Assembly: GCA_030068145.1 (NCBI GenBank)
Contig: JAPJBO010000065.1
Span: forward strand, 310,001-374,000
Direction: 5' to 3'
DNA from: Diplonema papillatum
Lineage: Eukaryota > Euglenozoa > Diplonemea > Diplonemida > Diplonemidae
DNA length: 64,000 nt
The position numbers were made by a program, and so were the translations under genes. Every line of letters begins with the position of its first letter. The first letter of the stretch is position 1. The notes below the pieces were generated by a model. The model searched no databases, had not been told where the DNA came from, and saw only the letters and a program-made list of their open reading frames with translations. This document shows, in pieces, positions 22,114-31,756 of this stretch.

Positions 22114-22785
22114 ATGGAAAGGCAACGAGACGCATCTGGAAACCCCCGACAGCAAAATCAGCAGCAGCTTCCGCACCAGCTGCAACTTCCGCAGTTTCAG
22201 CACCCGCAGCAGTTTCAGCACCAGCAGCAACTTCCGCATCAGCATCACCAGGCACCGAACCACCCGCAGCAGTTCCAGCACCAGCAGCAACTTCCGCACC
22301 AGCTTCACCAGGCACAGTACCACCCGCAGCAGTTTCAGCACCCGCAGCAGTTTCAGCACCCGCAGCACCACCAGCCGCACCAGCACCAGCAGCAGCAGCT
22401 TCAGCACCAGCAGCATTTTCAGCCCCAGACTGTGCAGTACCAGCACAGTCCGTACTCCTACCCGGCGGGTTATCCGGGTTACTACAACCCAGTGCCCTCC
22501 TACGGTCCGGGTGCCTATATGGACGCAACATACAACCCGCATCCAGACGCACCGCGAGGCGCAGCCTCTGGGCACGTGCGAGCAGCACAGCATCAGGCCG
22601 CACCACGGGCAGAAAGAGCAGCCCCACCAGCGGCCAGGGAGGTGCAGGCGCAGCATCGGGACGCACCACGAGCAGAAGAAGCAGCCCCACCAGCTGCCGG
22701 GCTGCAAGCACAGCATCGGGACGCACCGCAAGCAGAAGGAGCAGCCCAGGGCAGCAGGTCGCAGCAGCGGAAGCAGAAGACGTGA
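22114..22785 (+). CDS. His/Gln/Pro-rich protein inside the TIR element
   Basis: 223 residues, starting MERQRDASGNPRQQNQQQ, with about 110 residues of QFQHQQQLPHQ-type repeats, a Tyr/Gly/Pro segment (YPAGYPGYYNPVPSYGPGAY) and a tail of repeated QAQHRDAPRAE-like units. The first ~68 codons lie in the left inverted repeat. The composition is prion-like and offers no enzyme motif. The reading frame could be an assembly or nucleic-acid-binding protein of the element, or simply repeat expansion that stays open. No homologue is recognised. Confidence 0.5.
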   Translation: MERQRDASGNPRQQNQQQLPHQLQLPQFQHPQQFQHQQQLPHQHHQAPNHPQQFQHQQQLPHQLHQAQYHPQQFQHPQQFQHPQHHQPHQHQQQQLQHQQHFQPQTVQYQHSPYSYPAGYPGYYNPVPSYGPGAYMDATYNPHPDAPRGAASGHVRAAQHQAAPRAERAAPPAAREVQAQHRDAPRAEEAAPPAAGLQAQHRDAPQAEGAAQGSRSQQRKQKT

Positions 22786-22892
22786 CGATGGGCGGGGTGA
22801 AAAGTGAGGATTGCTTCGCGAAGTGGGAAGACTGCAGGGGGCTCTCCTCAGCCACGCGAGCAAAACAGGGAGATTCTTTAAGAAGGTCTTCT

Positions 22893-23276
22893 CTAGCGAA
22901 GTTCGAGGTCAATGGAAGGTGAGGTGTTGTGATGCGCCTTCCTGACCCTCGCCAGCTCAAAGAGGGCTCTTGCCGGGGCTCTACCCCAGATCTTCTTGGA
23001 TGGAACCGCGCTGCATGGTGGTTTCGGGGGTGTGGCCTTAGTGGCCTGCTGCAAGGACGCCCACCGGAACATCGTTCCGTTGTGTGCCTGGTAAAGCTGA
23101 TGCGGAAGTTGCTGCTGGTGCTGGAACTGCTGCGGGTGGTTCGGTGCCTGGTGATGCTGATGCGGAAGTTGCTGCTGGTGCTGAAACTGCTGCGGCTGCG
23201 GAAGTTGCAGCTGGTGCGGAAGCTGCTGCTGATTTTGCTGTCGGGGGTTTCCAGATGCGTCTCGTTGCCTTTCCAT
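22893..23276 (-). CDS. Second, convergent copy of the His/Gln-rich frame
   Basis: 127 residues on the minus strand, starting within the right inverted repeat with the same MERQRDASGNPRQQNQQQ and diverging after about 68 codons into an unrelated tail ending DLELR. It converges on the + copy. Because the start region is part of the repeat, any promoter there would be duplicated and would drive both strands inward. Confidence 0.4.
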   Translation of the reverse strand: MERQRDASGNPRQQNQQQLPHQLQLPQPQQFQHQQQLPHQHHQAPNHPQQFQHQQQLPHQLYQAHNGTMFRWASLQQATKATPPKPPCSAVPSKKIWGRAPARALFELARVRKAHHNTSPSIDLELR

Positions 23277-25120
23277 CCTGTTGCTGTTCCTCTTTTGTTT
23301 CTCTAGTTAGGCTTTCTTCGTTATCTAGTTAGGCTTTCTCCGGTGACTTTGGGCCTGCTTTTCTGTGTGGTGACTTGTGGAAACACTCCAATCTTTATCA
23401 GAACATAGCATATATACCGGAAGCTGGAAAATATATAGCGGAAGCTGGAAAATATATAGCGGAAGCTGGAAAATAAAAAACGGAAGCTGGAGAATATATA
23501 ACGGAAGCTGGAAAATATATAACGGAAGCTGGAAAATATATAACGGAAGCTGGAAAATATATAACGGAAGCAGAAAAAATATATAACGGAAGCTGGGATC
23601 AATATATAACGGAAGCAGCTTCCGTTATATATTTTCCCGACTTAAGTGCTTCCCTTATGGTTAAGTCCGATATTTTTTTTGTTTCCGATATATATTTTTT
23701 TTGTTTCCGATAAATATTTTTTTGTTTCCGATAAATATTTTTTGTTTCCGATAAATATTTTTCTGTTTCCGATAAGTATTGATCACTTTGACAGTAGGTT
23801 CACCTACTTCGTCCCGTGGACGACCGCGACGAAGCCAAATACGATCGTTTTTCTATCTAGTTTCGGGTCGAAAGCCTCCCCAGCAAAGGCTGTTCAATTT
23901 TCAACACCAGATACGCAAACCTTTTCGAATGCAGCACACGGGTATCCATCAAGTGACATCTAACTATCTGGTTGCATTGAGCAGTATCCGGATCTGAAAG
24001 CTGAAGACTTTGTACCACTTCACCGCGACAAAGGTCACGAACCGGGTTCGGCTTACACTGCAGTTGCAGTAAAACTGCGTCTTGCGCACGAGCGCGGAAA
24101 TCCGCCACCCACCATTCGGCTAGATATTGCAAGAACACAACTGCAAAGCTTACTACAAACGGATAGTGTTACAAAGGCGAACGAATCATGCGAGAACCTA
24201 CGTAGGGGCCCCTCAACAGCTTTCAGAACGGCAAGTCAAGAAAAGGATAAGTTTGCACATTCTACTTCCGTCTGATCTGCATGTTCCCCAGTTCTACCCT
24301 TCGTTGATCTGTTGTGTGTATTCGCAACGACTTCATCCGGGTCCTACGCGGCCCCAATACGACAAAACTGCATGCGGTCCTGACCAGGTAACATCCTCCT
24401 ACCTGAAAATGTCTAACCACGACTACGGATTTGGTGCCATCGAGGCAGCCATGGAGTGTAAGTATGCCAACGGGGCTTAGTAGTATCGGGGCTGCCGTGC
24501 ATACTAGTTCCCGTAAAATATTTGTTTCCCTTGACTTGTGCCATGTCGGACGGTAGGATTTTCCGCGTCAGCCTCATTTCAATCCTGGAGACAAAAGCAC
24601 TCACACAATAAAGACTAGCCCATTTCACGGGCCAAAACTGCCTTTGTTGCAGAAATCAGCAACACAGGCAAGCGATGACAGAACAGCGCACACGAAGACG
24701 ACCGGCTCTGAAGAGACCCGCGCCGCAAGCTGCGCGAGCAGAGGGTGCCAAGCAAACCAGGAAGGAAGGCGAGGAGATTCAGATGGCACAGCAGGACGCC
24801 CGCGAGGGATCACCGAGGTCGAAAGACAGAAAAGGGAAAGCAGGCGTGGCCGGCTTGAAAAGCTGCAAGCGCGGAGAAGGCACAGGTACAGAGCAGTCCA
24901 CATGCAGACGAGCAGTGAAGCGGCCCACATCACAGAGGTCTATCACACTGGCTCCGGATTACTTAGGGTCCTCGCAAAATCCAATGAAATTGCTTGCCCA
25001 ATGGGACTCCCCTTGGGCACATTTCGCACTGGGGACTAGTCCCCAGGAACCCGTATCAAAAATATTTATCAAAAATATTTATCGGAAACAAAAAATATTT
25101 ATCGGAAACAAAATAGCTAT

Positions 25121-25249
25121 TTATTACCTGTTAATAATGGCGAAAATTTTCACTCGAGAACCCAATTTTTTGGCACGAGACCCGGAGGGTCGAGTGCCAA
25201 AAAATTGGGTTCGAGAGTGAAAATTTTCGCCATTAATGGGTGATAAGAT
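25121..25249. repeat. ~62-bp-arm perfect-like hairpin
   Basis: TGGCGAAAATTTTCACTCGA, then GAACCCAATTTTTTGGCAC, are mirrored as GTGCCAAAAAATTGGGTTC and AGTGAAAATTTTCGCCA around a GC-rich loop (GAGACCCGGAGGGTC). The arms run outward into TTATTACC/TTAATGG words similar to the TTATTA block. It directly abuts the next TIR element. Confidence 0.75.
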
Positions 25250-25354
25250 AATTTTATTTCACTGGTGTCCCAAATGAGTCACTCCAAACGACCCGGAAAA
25301 AGTGGGGTAGTGAAGAAAACAGAGTTACGAGTGTTTTTAACGGAATGAAGGTAA

Positions 25355-25780
25355 AAAATACCCAGGATATACAGAAAAAGGGGAGACCAAGAACAGAATC
25401 ATGCCCGGAAGGGGAATCATGCTTTGCGCCGCAGTGCTGCCACCCACCTTGCCGACAAAGGTCGAACACCAGCTGACCTCATGAGATTTTTTGGATGGAC
25501 CTCCATAACAACTGCACAGCAGTACCTTGACCGAAGCAAGCATATGTTAACATCTTTGGCTGCAGATCTGTCTCTTGATCACGCGGCCACAGATACTGAG
25601 GCCAGTGGTAGCACCGCACCAACACTTGAGGCCCCCTGCATTGAGATCCCTGCATTTTTGACTCAAGCACACCCTGTACCACCTTCGAATGTTTTCTACT
25701 TCAGCAACATTGCTGAGGGAGCTATCATTCAGATTGGTACAGATGCTATCAAGCCGCACCCTAAGGGCACCAAAAAATAA
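25355..25780 (+). pseudogene. Tyrosine recombinase, C-terminal domain remnant
   Basis: The frame gives NHALRRSAATHLADKG, then ADLMRFFGWTSITTAQQYLD. This is the H-x-x-R box, the G-W/H box and the nucleophilic Tyr of the tyrosine recombinase (phage integrase-like) fold in the right order and spacing. About 75 further residues follow to a stop at 25778. The N-terminal arm-binding part and the first catalytic Arg are not seen, so it is a fragment. The Trp in place of the more common His after Gly occurs in some eukaryotic elements. Which family (Crypton, Ngaro or DIRS) cannot be told from this part. Confidence 0.7.
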
Positions 25781-25896
25781 TCACATGGCAAGCTGTTTAC
25801 ATCATTCTTCTTCTTTTTTGTCGTTTTTCCATTGGTAACATCATTGTTTTTACCCACCTGAACCGTTTTTTCTTCACTCGTGACCAGTTTTTAGGG

Positions 25897-25996
25897 TAGT
25901 GGTTAAAAAAGGGGGGGTAGTGGTTAAAAAAGGGGGGGTAGTGGTTAAAAAAGGGGGGGTAGTGGTTAAAAAAGGGGGGGTAGTGGTTAAAAAATG
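25897..25996. repeat. ~21-bp minisatellite TAGTGGTTAAAAAAGGGGGG
   Basis: Five near-identical head-to-tail units followed by a degenerate one, subterminal to the right end of the 787-bp element. Confidence 0.85.
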
Positions 25997-27472
25997 GGGG
26001 TAGTAAAAAAATGGAGTGAAGAATTTGGGACCCCAGTGAAATAAAAATATTTATCGGAAACAAAAAATATTTATCGGAAACAAAAAAATATTTATCGGAA
26101 ACAAAAAAATATTTATCGGAAACAGAAAAATATTTATCGGAAACAAAAAATATTTATCGGAAACAAAAAAAATATTTATCGGAAACAAAAAAAAATATTT
26201 ATCGGAAATAAAAAATATTTATCGGAAACAAAAAAATATTTATCGGAAACGTTCCGATAAATATTTTCCCCACTTAAGTGCTTCCGATATGGTTTTGTCT
26301 CAAAAAATATTTATCGGAAACAAAAAAAATATTTATCGGAAACAGTTTCCGATAAATATTTTCCCGACTTAAGTGCTTCCCTTATGGTTTTCTGCGTAAT
26401 TATTATTAGAAATTATTAGTTATTACCCATTATTAGATCTAATAATAGGCCAATAATATCTAATAAAATCTAATCGAATCTAATAATGATTATTACATGC
26501 CAGCCGTGGTCTTATTTATTTGTCGTACAAGACCCTCGTCTCAGAGCACTGGTATTAACAGGGTCGTGGAACGCGTGTTCCCCGCCCACTACACTTCTGC
26601 CTTACACTGAACTGTAACATTAATCTAAGGCTTTCCTCCCACAAAGTTGTGGCGCAAATAATGAGATTTCTTCACCGCATCATTGATCAGTCAATGTCGA
26701 TCGTCCGATATTTTGTTTACCAGTAGATCCAGAAGACCTTAACTCGGTCCCTCAACCAACGTGGATGCACGTGAGGGACCCAAGACTATCTTAGCGAGGT
26801 ATTTTGGCGTCGGTCACATTTAAACAGTCAACAATCAAGAACGAAACAAAACGCTCACAGGTCGAGAACAAGAGAGTCATCGGGTTCATCCGCCCCGACA
26901 ACGACTAAGGGGGAACAGGTTAGGCAGGGTGCTATTTGTCGTTTGGCAAAAAAAAAGGCACCTTCCCCGCGTGGATAGCCACCGATGCAATGAGCCGTCT
27001 GAGACCGCTCGAAGTTCATCAGTCATTTGCACCCTTCAGGTCCAGTGTCGTGGGCTTTTCTCCGGAGGGGCTCACAGACTCAAACAAAGCCTCCTGTATG
27101 AACAATCCCCATAAGTCGCAAGGGGACGTCTCTCGCCTGTTTCTTCCACACGAATCTAACCAGTGCTAACGAGAATCTAGACCCTTAAATGTGGGCGTGT
27201 CGTTGTAGGGAGTGTCTTTTGGCATCGGCGGCTTGCTGCTTACCCGAGACGCGCACTACTTCTTAAGGGGACTGCGCGCGACTTATAGCGCGCGGAAGAG
27301 CGAGCCAATAGCAGGTCTGTGATGCTCCTAAAAGTCCTAGGCTGCACGCGCACTATGAGGTGCACCGCATCATCAGAGCGTACACACAGTCGCAAGTGAG
27401 CTGAGTTTGAATGCGCCGATTCGCCGCAGAGTATGGGGTTCCCTTGCGTGCATATTCCGCAACCGGATGCAG

Positions 27473-28648
27473 CAGATTCGATGCGGGTGGATGATGCTGA
27501 AAAAGTTCGTGCAGGCGATGCTTCAGCTTCTGCCCTACCAGCAGGGTGGTGGGCTATCGGGCAGGTAGCAGTAATTAGAGTTCGCTTCCGGGGACAGGGC
27601 CTGAGAAACGGCTGCTACCGGACCCACGGATCGGAACCCCTCAGCATCTTCGTTTTTGCGGCAACAGTAGTTTGTGTCCAAAACGCCCAGATTCAGTTGT
27701 CTAGTTCTCAACGCGTGACAAGTATGTGCTTGTACAACTACGGCAGTATGTACATGTCATATATGTCTTACGATCCACTGACTGTTACTGACAAGCACGA
27801 GCCTGTCTCGTTTTTGTTTTCATGCACGGCAAGTACACGGCGATACTCCTTGCGGGACTCTGTACCCCGTGTCTCATGCGCCCTCCTTCACAGTAGCACC
27901 GGAAAAGCATAGCCTAGCTACTACATCTTTTCCCAGCTCTTTCTCCCGCCCTTCTCTCTTTCGCTGGTGCGCAGAGCGCGCCTTCTTCCTTCCTCAAAGC
28001 TCGGACGGTTGTCACAGTACTTGTCAATCCTTTTCGGGAGTCGTTGTCGCTCCCCGTGGTCCTCCAATTCCGCATGTGTGGCAGCTCTCCGACGGATTCT
28101 GATGCTTGCGTTTGAATGATAAACAGTCAGTCCTAGCTCGTGGTGAACAGACAAGTGCTTAACCCCACTACATTCCCACGACAGCGCAGACGCCAAAATC
28201 GTGTTGAACGGCCGGTAAATTCATGTATCAGCAGTATCACCGTTCACAACAATCTGAAGGCTGGCTCCGCCTTCAAGTCAAGAGCTGCACCACGGCATCA
28301 ACGAGCTTCTGTTCGAGTTCTGTCGGAGGCTTGGGAGCTCAAGCGTTCATAGCGCAAGTAAGAGCTCAGCCCTCCATTACGTCCCGCTCCCGCCCCCCAC
28401 TTCCTTTTTCCTTTTTCTGGCGTCCGATCAATTCATAGTCCGTTCCAGATTTGGAAATTGAACTGCCGCACTCAATTCCAGGGCTGGAAATCGAGGGCTC
28501 TCATCAAAAAAATATAGCCGAGCCACGTCCATCGGATCTGGTAAGTTTGTTTTCCAGTTTTCCATAACCTTTAGCCGACAAGTAGAAGTGACTCCCTAGA
28601 GAGCTAGAGAGAGCAGGCTTGTTGCAGGTGAAGGTTGAACGTCGATAG
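27473..28648 (+). CDS. Putative 3' exons, perhaps of the membrane-protein gene
   Basis: Four short segments join in phase: 27473-27564 (after GATGCAG, ends AG/GTAGCA), 28278-28357 (after CAAG, donor GTAAGA), 28449-28540 (after TTCCAG, donor GTAAGT) and 28628-28648 (after TTGCAG, stop TAG). The product would read ...LLPYQQGGGLSG, QELHHGINELLFEFCRR, LEIELPHSIPGLEIEG, then PSDLVKVERR and stop. Phase 0 at 27473 fits the end of exon 1 at 20374, which would give 534 residues. The last three exons have good splice sites; the first and the link across 7 kb are weaker. No domain is recognised. Confidence 0.35.
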
Positions 28649-29946
28649 CGGTTCGTTCTGACCGAAAGTTAGTATGCGCCGCGTGCATGGTTGATCCGTG
28701 CGTCTCCCGGGAAAAGAGGGACTATTTCTGCAGAGGAGTGGCACCTTCCTGTTACAATGTAGAGCTGCGCTGCTGTGAATTGCGACGGAGAGACACTGCG
28801 AGAATGTGGCGAATTACCAGAAGATAACGGTGGACTGGCAAAGGCGTTTAACGAACCAACCCCACTTTCTTGACCCACGTACTTGTCATGTGCGGAGAAC
28901 AAGTACGCAGTGTACATGTCCGTACGTCATACTAACAAGTAACATGCGCGACAATAAGTGTTCAGCTGTTAGCTCACGCCCACGAATTCCATACAGTACT
29001 TCTACAACTGTATCCCAAAAGACGAAAGGCACAGAGGCGCCGGGTTATTGTCGGGGATTAAAACCGAAAACCAGAAAGCACAGAAACCAGCTGAGGCTGC
29101 CCGACTGCGAGCTGGTCACAGCGAACTCCGGCACAGATGCTAGGGCGTGAGATTGAAGAAAAGCGGGTGTACTTTGCGCACGCTCGTGTTCACCGTGTAA
29201 ACTAAAGAATCCCCTTCCTTTCTTTTTTTAGCCGACGAAGAAAGGAAGAAACCAAACAATGGGGCTCGCACCAGAGCAACACTGAAAGCACCCACCTCAA
29301 GGACCCACTGATGAGCTCTTAACTTGGAATGGTCTGCTTCCCGCGAAGAAGGTGCGAACACCGCGGTGAAAAAGGAAGCAAGCAGAAGACCAGTTCCTCA
29401 CAGTTTCATTCCTTACTTCAGGAGTCTCGTACTCCCTTCTTTTTTTCTCTCTTATCTTCTTTGAAGAAGACTTGATGCCAGCATCAGACATGCATCGGAG
29501 GCAACGCTCTGTTTAAACGATCTAAGATTCCCCCCCCAATACACCTGCTGCCTTGGAGTGCTTGACAGCTCTTGGGTGGCGCTCTTCGACTGACGATTCT
29601 TCTTCTTTGACGTGTTTTTTAGCTAAACGTGTGAGGAAGCTGAGCCGCCCGAGGGGCAGTGCGGTCAACTAAGGATTCTCTCGTGGACGGTCTGTTTCGA
29701 CAGACTGCCCCCACGCCCCGCTCGCGCCCATCCGTCACGTGCTCTCGTCTTGTTTCCTCTTTGACGGGGGTCCGTTCCTCCGAGATATGTTTCCGCCTTG
29801 CACCGCGGGTAACTTTTTCCGACTGCGCGCCACATTTTCTTCTGGTTGGCGGCACCTCGCTCTTCTCCATCCGAGATGTGCTTCGTTTAGTTTTTGCGGA
29901 AAGCGACGCGCTGGTTGGTGCTGTCGATGTCTCTTTCAAATGCAGC
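28649..29946. other. Intergenic spacer
   Basis: No supported gene. A copy of the palindromic dispersed element lies at about 29465-29537. Confidence 0.55.
29465..29537 (+). repeat. Palindromic dispersed element, outside a gene
   Basis: GAAGACTTGATGCCAGCATC, then CATGCATCGGAGGCAACGCT, CTAAGATTCCCCCCCC. It keeps the order seen in MCM5 intron 1 but lacks the GGCAG end. Confidence 0.65.
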
Positions 29947-30521
29947 GTGTGTGTGTGTGTTGTGTTGTGCTGTGTTGTGTTGTGTTGTGTTGTGCTGTGT
30001 TGTGTTGTGTTGTGTTGTGTTGTGTTGTGTTGTGTTGTGTTGTGTTGTGTTGTGTTGTGTTGTGTTGTGTTGTGTTGTGTTGTGTTGTGTTGTGTTGTGT
30101 TGTGTTGTGTTGTGTTGTGTTGTGTTGTGTTGTGTTGTGTTGTGTGTTGTGTTGTGTTGTGTGTTGTGTTGTGTTGTGTTGTGTTGTGTTGTGTTGTGTT
30201 GTGTTGTGTTGTGTTGTGTTGTGTTGTGTTGTGTTGTGTTGTGTTGTGTTGTGTTGTGTTGTGTTGTGTTGTGTTGTGTTGTGTTGTGTTGTGTTGTGTT
30301 GTGTTGTGTTGTGTTGTGTTGTGTTGTGTTGTGTTGTGTTGTGTTGTGTTGTGTTGTGTTGTGTTGTGTTGTGTTGTGTTGTGTTGTGTTGTGTTGTGTT
30401 GTGTTGTGTTGTGTTGTGTTGTGTTGTGTTGTGTTGTGTTGTGTTGTGTTGTGTTGTGTTGTGTTGTGTTGTGTTGTGTTGTGTTGTGTTGTGTTGTGTT
30501 GTGTTGTGTTGTGTTGTGTTG
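29947..30521 (+). repeat. Pentanucleotide microsatellite (GTGTT)n, ~115 units
   Basis: About 575 bp of GTGTT with few interruptions (GTGCT near 29968 and 29993; two unit-phase slips near 30142 and 30160). Open in several frames only because of the repeat. It lies about 300 bp upstream of the macro-domain gene. Confidence 0.97.
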
Positions 30522-30826
30522 CTTGGCTTTGAGGCGGGATCACCACGCGCAAGAACGGAAGAGAAGCACGACGCAGGTGCTCACGAGAGAGCAAAGACGC
30601 ATTTCTCAATTGGTTCGTCGGCACTGGTCCTGAACGGAATTTGCACGTTCCTAAAGAGCGGGAACCTTCCATTCCTCTATCCGACCTGTGGGGGAAGAGG
30701 TTTCGTAGGAGTGCCATTCACGTTCTACAGGCTGAGGTTTCGGCGGGCATTGTCTGGCGCCAACAATAATAGAACGAGAAAACCAACGCTCTTTCAAGAA
30801 TCGAGTGGAGCGGAGGGGGGGGCAAC

Positions 30827-31756
30827 ATGTGGGAGTACATGACGAAAGAGGCGAGCCCGAGGTGGCGCGTCCTCGACGCGGAGATGACGCGCGTGGTGGA
30901 AGATCGCCGAAAGAGGGGCGACCTGCTGACTCGGTACGAGGGCGTCGTCATCGACTTGCATCACATGCGCCTTTCTTGGCCGGACACAGGCGGCGAAGCG
31001 CAGATCCGCCGCACGGTGCAAGCAGCCTCCCCGCCGAAAGCAGGCGCCCCTTCCCTGGCGAACGGCAACGAGCCGGTCCAGTGCGCAACGCTGGTCTTCC
31101 CGTCTTTCTCAACGTCCATTTTCATGTTCGACATCCAGCGCGCCGCGCCGCTGGCGTGCGCGGAGATCGCCGCGTTTCTCTCGTCGGTGCCGGCACTCGT
31201 CCCGACGCATTACGTCGGCGGGCCCCCGCACTTCAGGGTCCGGTTGGTGCTGCTGGACCGTTCCGAAGACGGCAGCCCGTCGACCCCTACCCTCGATGCT
31301 TTCAAGCACTACACATCCCACCTCAACGACCCCCGATTCGCGGTGCAATGCGGCGACGTCTGCATCGCTTCGCAGCGCGGCCCCTGCTTCATGCTGGCCA
31401 ACGCGGCCAACGCGAAGCTGTACGGCGGCCCTAAGACAGGCGGCGTCAACAAAGCGATACACGAAGCCGCGGGGCCGACCCTTGCGCAAGAAACGTCTCG
31501 GCTGTACGCGTGCAAAACCCCGGTGTCTCCCGGGGTGGCGTACCCCGTCGCCCTTCTGCCCGGGACGCCGCTGTACGGGGACGGCGTCCGGCACGTCTGC
31601 CACGTTCTCGGCCCGAACATGAACCCGAAGCGCCCCAACTGCCTCACCGACTACACGGAGGCGTCTCGGCTGCTGGTCAACTGCTACCGCAACCTCTTCC
31701 AGTGTTTCCTGTCGGCGGCGAGGGCGCACAACTTCGCGGCCGATCCGCTGCTGTGA
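30827..31756 (+). CDS. Macro-domain (ADP-ribose-binding) protein, aprataxin/bHLH140-like type
   Basis: 309 residues in a single exon. The start ATG at 30827 (MWEYMTKEA) opens the GC-rich frame. Residues about 178-305 form a macro domain: QCGDVCIA, MLANAANAKLYGG, GGVNKAIHEAAGP, SPGVAYPV and HVCHVLGPNMNPKRPNC. The last motif is characteristic of the macro domain in plant bHLH140/aprataxin-like multidomain proteins. The N-terminal half (DLHHMRLSW, QCATLVFPSFSTSIFMFDIQ) is not the P-loop kinase of those proteins and no HIT motif is visible, so this looks like a stand-alone version. Macro domains bind or hydrolyse ADP-ribose derivatives; a role in nucleic-acid end repair or ADP-ribose removal is inferred. 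The Asn-Ala-Ala-Asn site is intact. Confidence 0.88.
   Translation: MWEYMTKEASPRWRVLDAEMTRVVEDRRKRGDLLTRYEGVVIDLHHMRLSWPDTGGEAQIRRTVQAASPPKAGAPSLANGNEPVQCATLVFPSFSTSIFMFDIQRAAPLACAEIAAFLSSVPALVPTHYVGGPPHFRVRLVLLDRSEDGSPSTPTLDAFKHYTSHLNDPRFAVQCGDVCIASQRGPCFMLANAANAKLYGGPKTGGVNKAIHEAAGPTLAQETSRLYACKTPVSPGVAYPVALLPGTPLYGDGVRHVCHVLGPNMNPKRPNCLTDYTEASRLLVNCYRNLFQCFLSAARAHNFAADPLL

Larger units (their letters stand above)
21726..23665. mobile_element. Element with ~590-bp terminal inverted repeats
   Basis: Left arm about 21726-22318, right arm about 23075-23665, internal part about 755 bp. Each end has GAAGCACTTAAGTCGGGAAA in the inward sense, a tandem array of ~18-bp units (CTTCCGTTATATATTTTC or its complement, about ten left and nine right), a non-repetitive block (GGAGTGTTTCC, CACCACACAGAAA, GCCTAACTAG twice) and the start of a His/Gln-rich reading frame. 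The arms are nearly identical, suggesting recent mobility or gene conversion. No transposase is recognised inside. The family is unresolved; long inverted ends around a Gln-rich frame plus a tyrosine recombinase nearby recall DIRS-type layouts, but no reverse transcriptase is visible. It looks like a short derivative. Confidence 0.75.
25256..26042 (+). mobile_element. 787-bp TIR element with tyrosine-recombinase fragment
   Basis: The ends are ATTTCACTGGTGTCCCAAAT and ATTTGGGACCCCAGTGAAAT, inverted with one mismatch in 20. Inside are a tyrosine-recombinase C-terminal domain (25355-25780) and a ~21-bp minisatellite before the right end. It sits next to the hairpin and before the right ATTTATCGGAAAC array, so it appears inserted into the larger element. 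TIRs are not usual for tyrosine-recombinase elements (Crypton, Ngaro, DIRS). It looks like a truncated or captured remnant. Confidence 0.6.
23667..26392. mobile_element. Composite region bounded by arrays of ATTTATCGGAAAC units
   Basis: The left array (23667-23785) has units TTTTTGTTTCCGATAAATA. Right-hand arrays (about 26042-26250 and 26305-26345) carry the complement, each followed by an inverted unit and the end ACTTAAGTGCTTCC (26274, 26370). A short array also lies at 25055-25110. The terminal word ACTTAAGTGCTTCC is the same as in the neighbouring 21726-23665 element, so these are relatives with a different array unit. Two adjacent right ends suggest a truncated or nested copy. 23786-24640 and the region to 25050 hold only weak open frames. 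The left end lacks the ACTTAAGT word, so the copy looks incomplete. Confidence 0.55.
20375..27472. other. Probable 7.1-kb intron filled with a mobile-element nest
   Basis: Starts at a GTACGT donor, and a phase-compatible CAG acceptor exists at 27472. It includes a (CAT)n run, TTATTA-rich blocks, two long inverted-repeat elements, a 787-bp TIR element and a 130-bp hairpin. 26501-27472 shows no repeat or gene I can support. Whether this is one intron depends on the 3' exons proposed at 27473-28648. Confidence 0.35.

Noticed and set aside
24640-25050. Arg/Lys-rich open frames as a possible N-terminal part of the tyrosine recombinase
   Set aside because: They lie outside the TIRs of the recombinase-bearing element and show no recombinase motif.
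29659-30842. Very long open frames on both strands through the GTGTT tract
   Set aside because: They exist only because a pentanucleotide repeat without stop words stays open in several frames; no non-repeat coding character flanks them.
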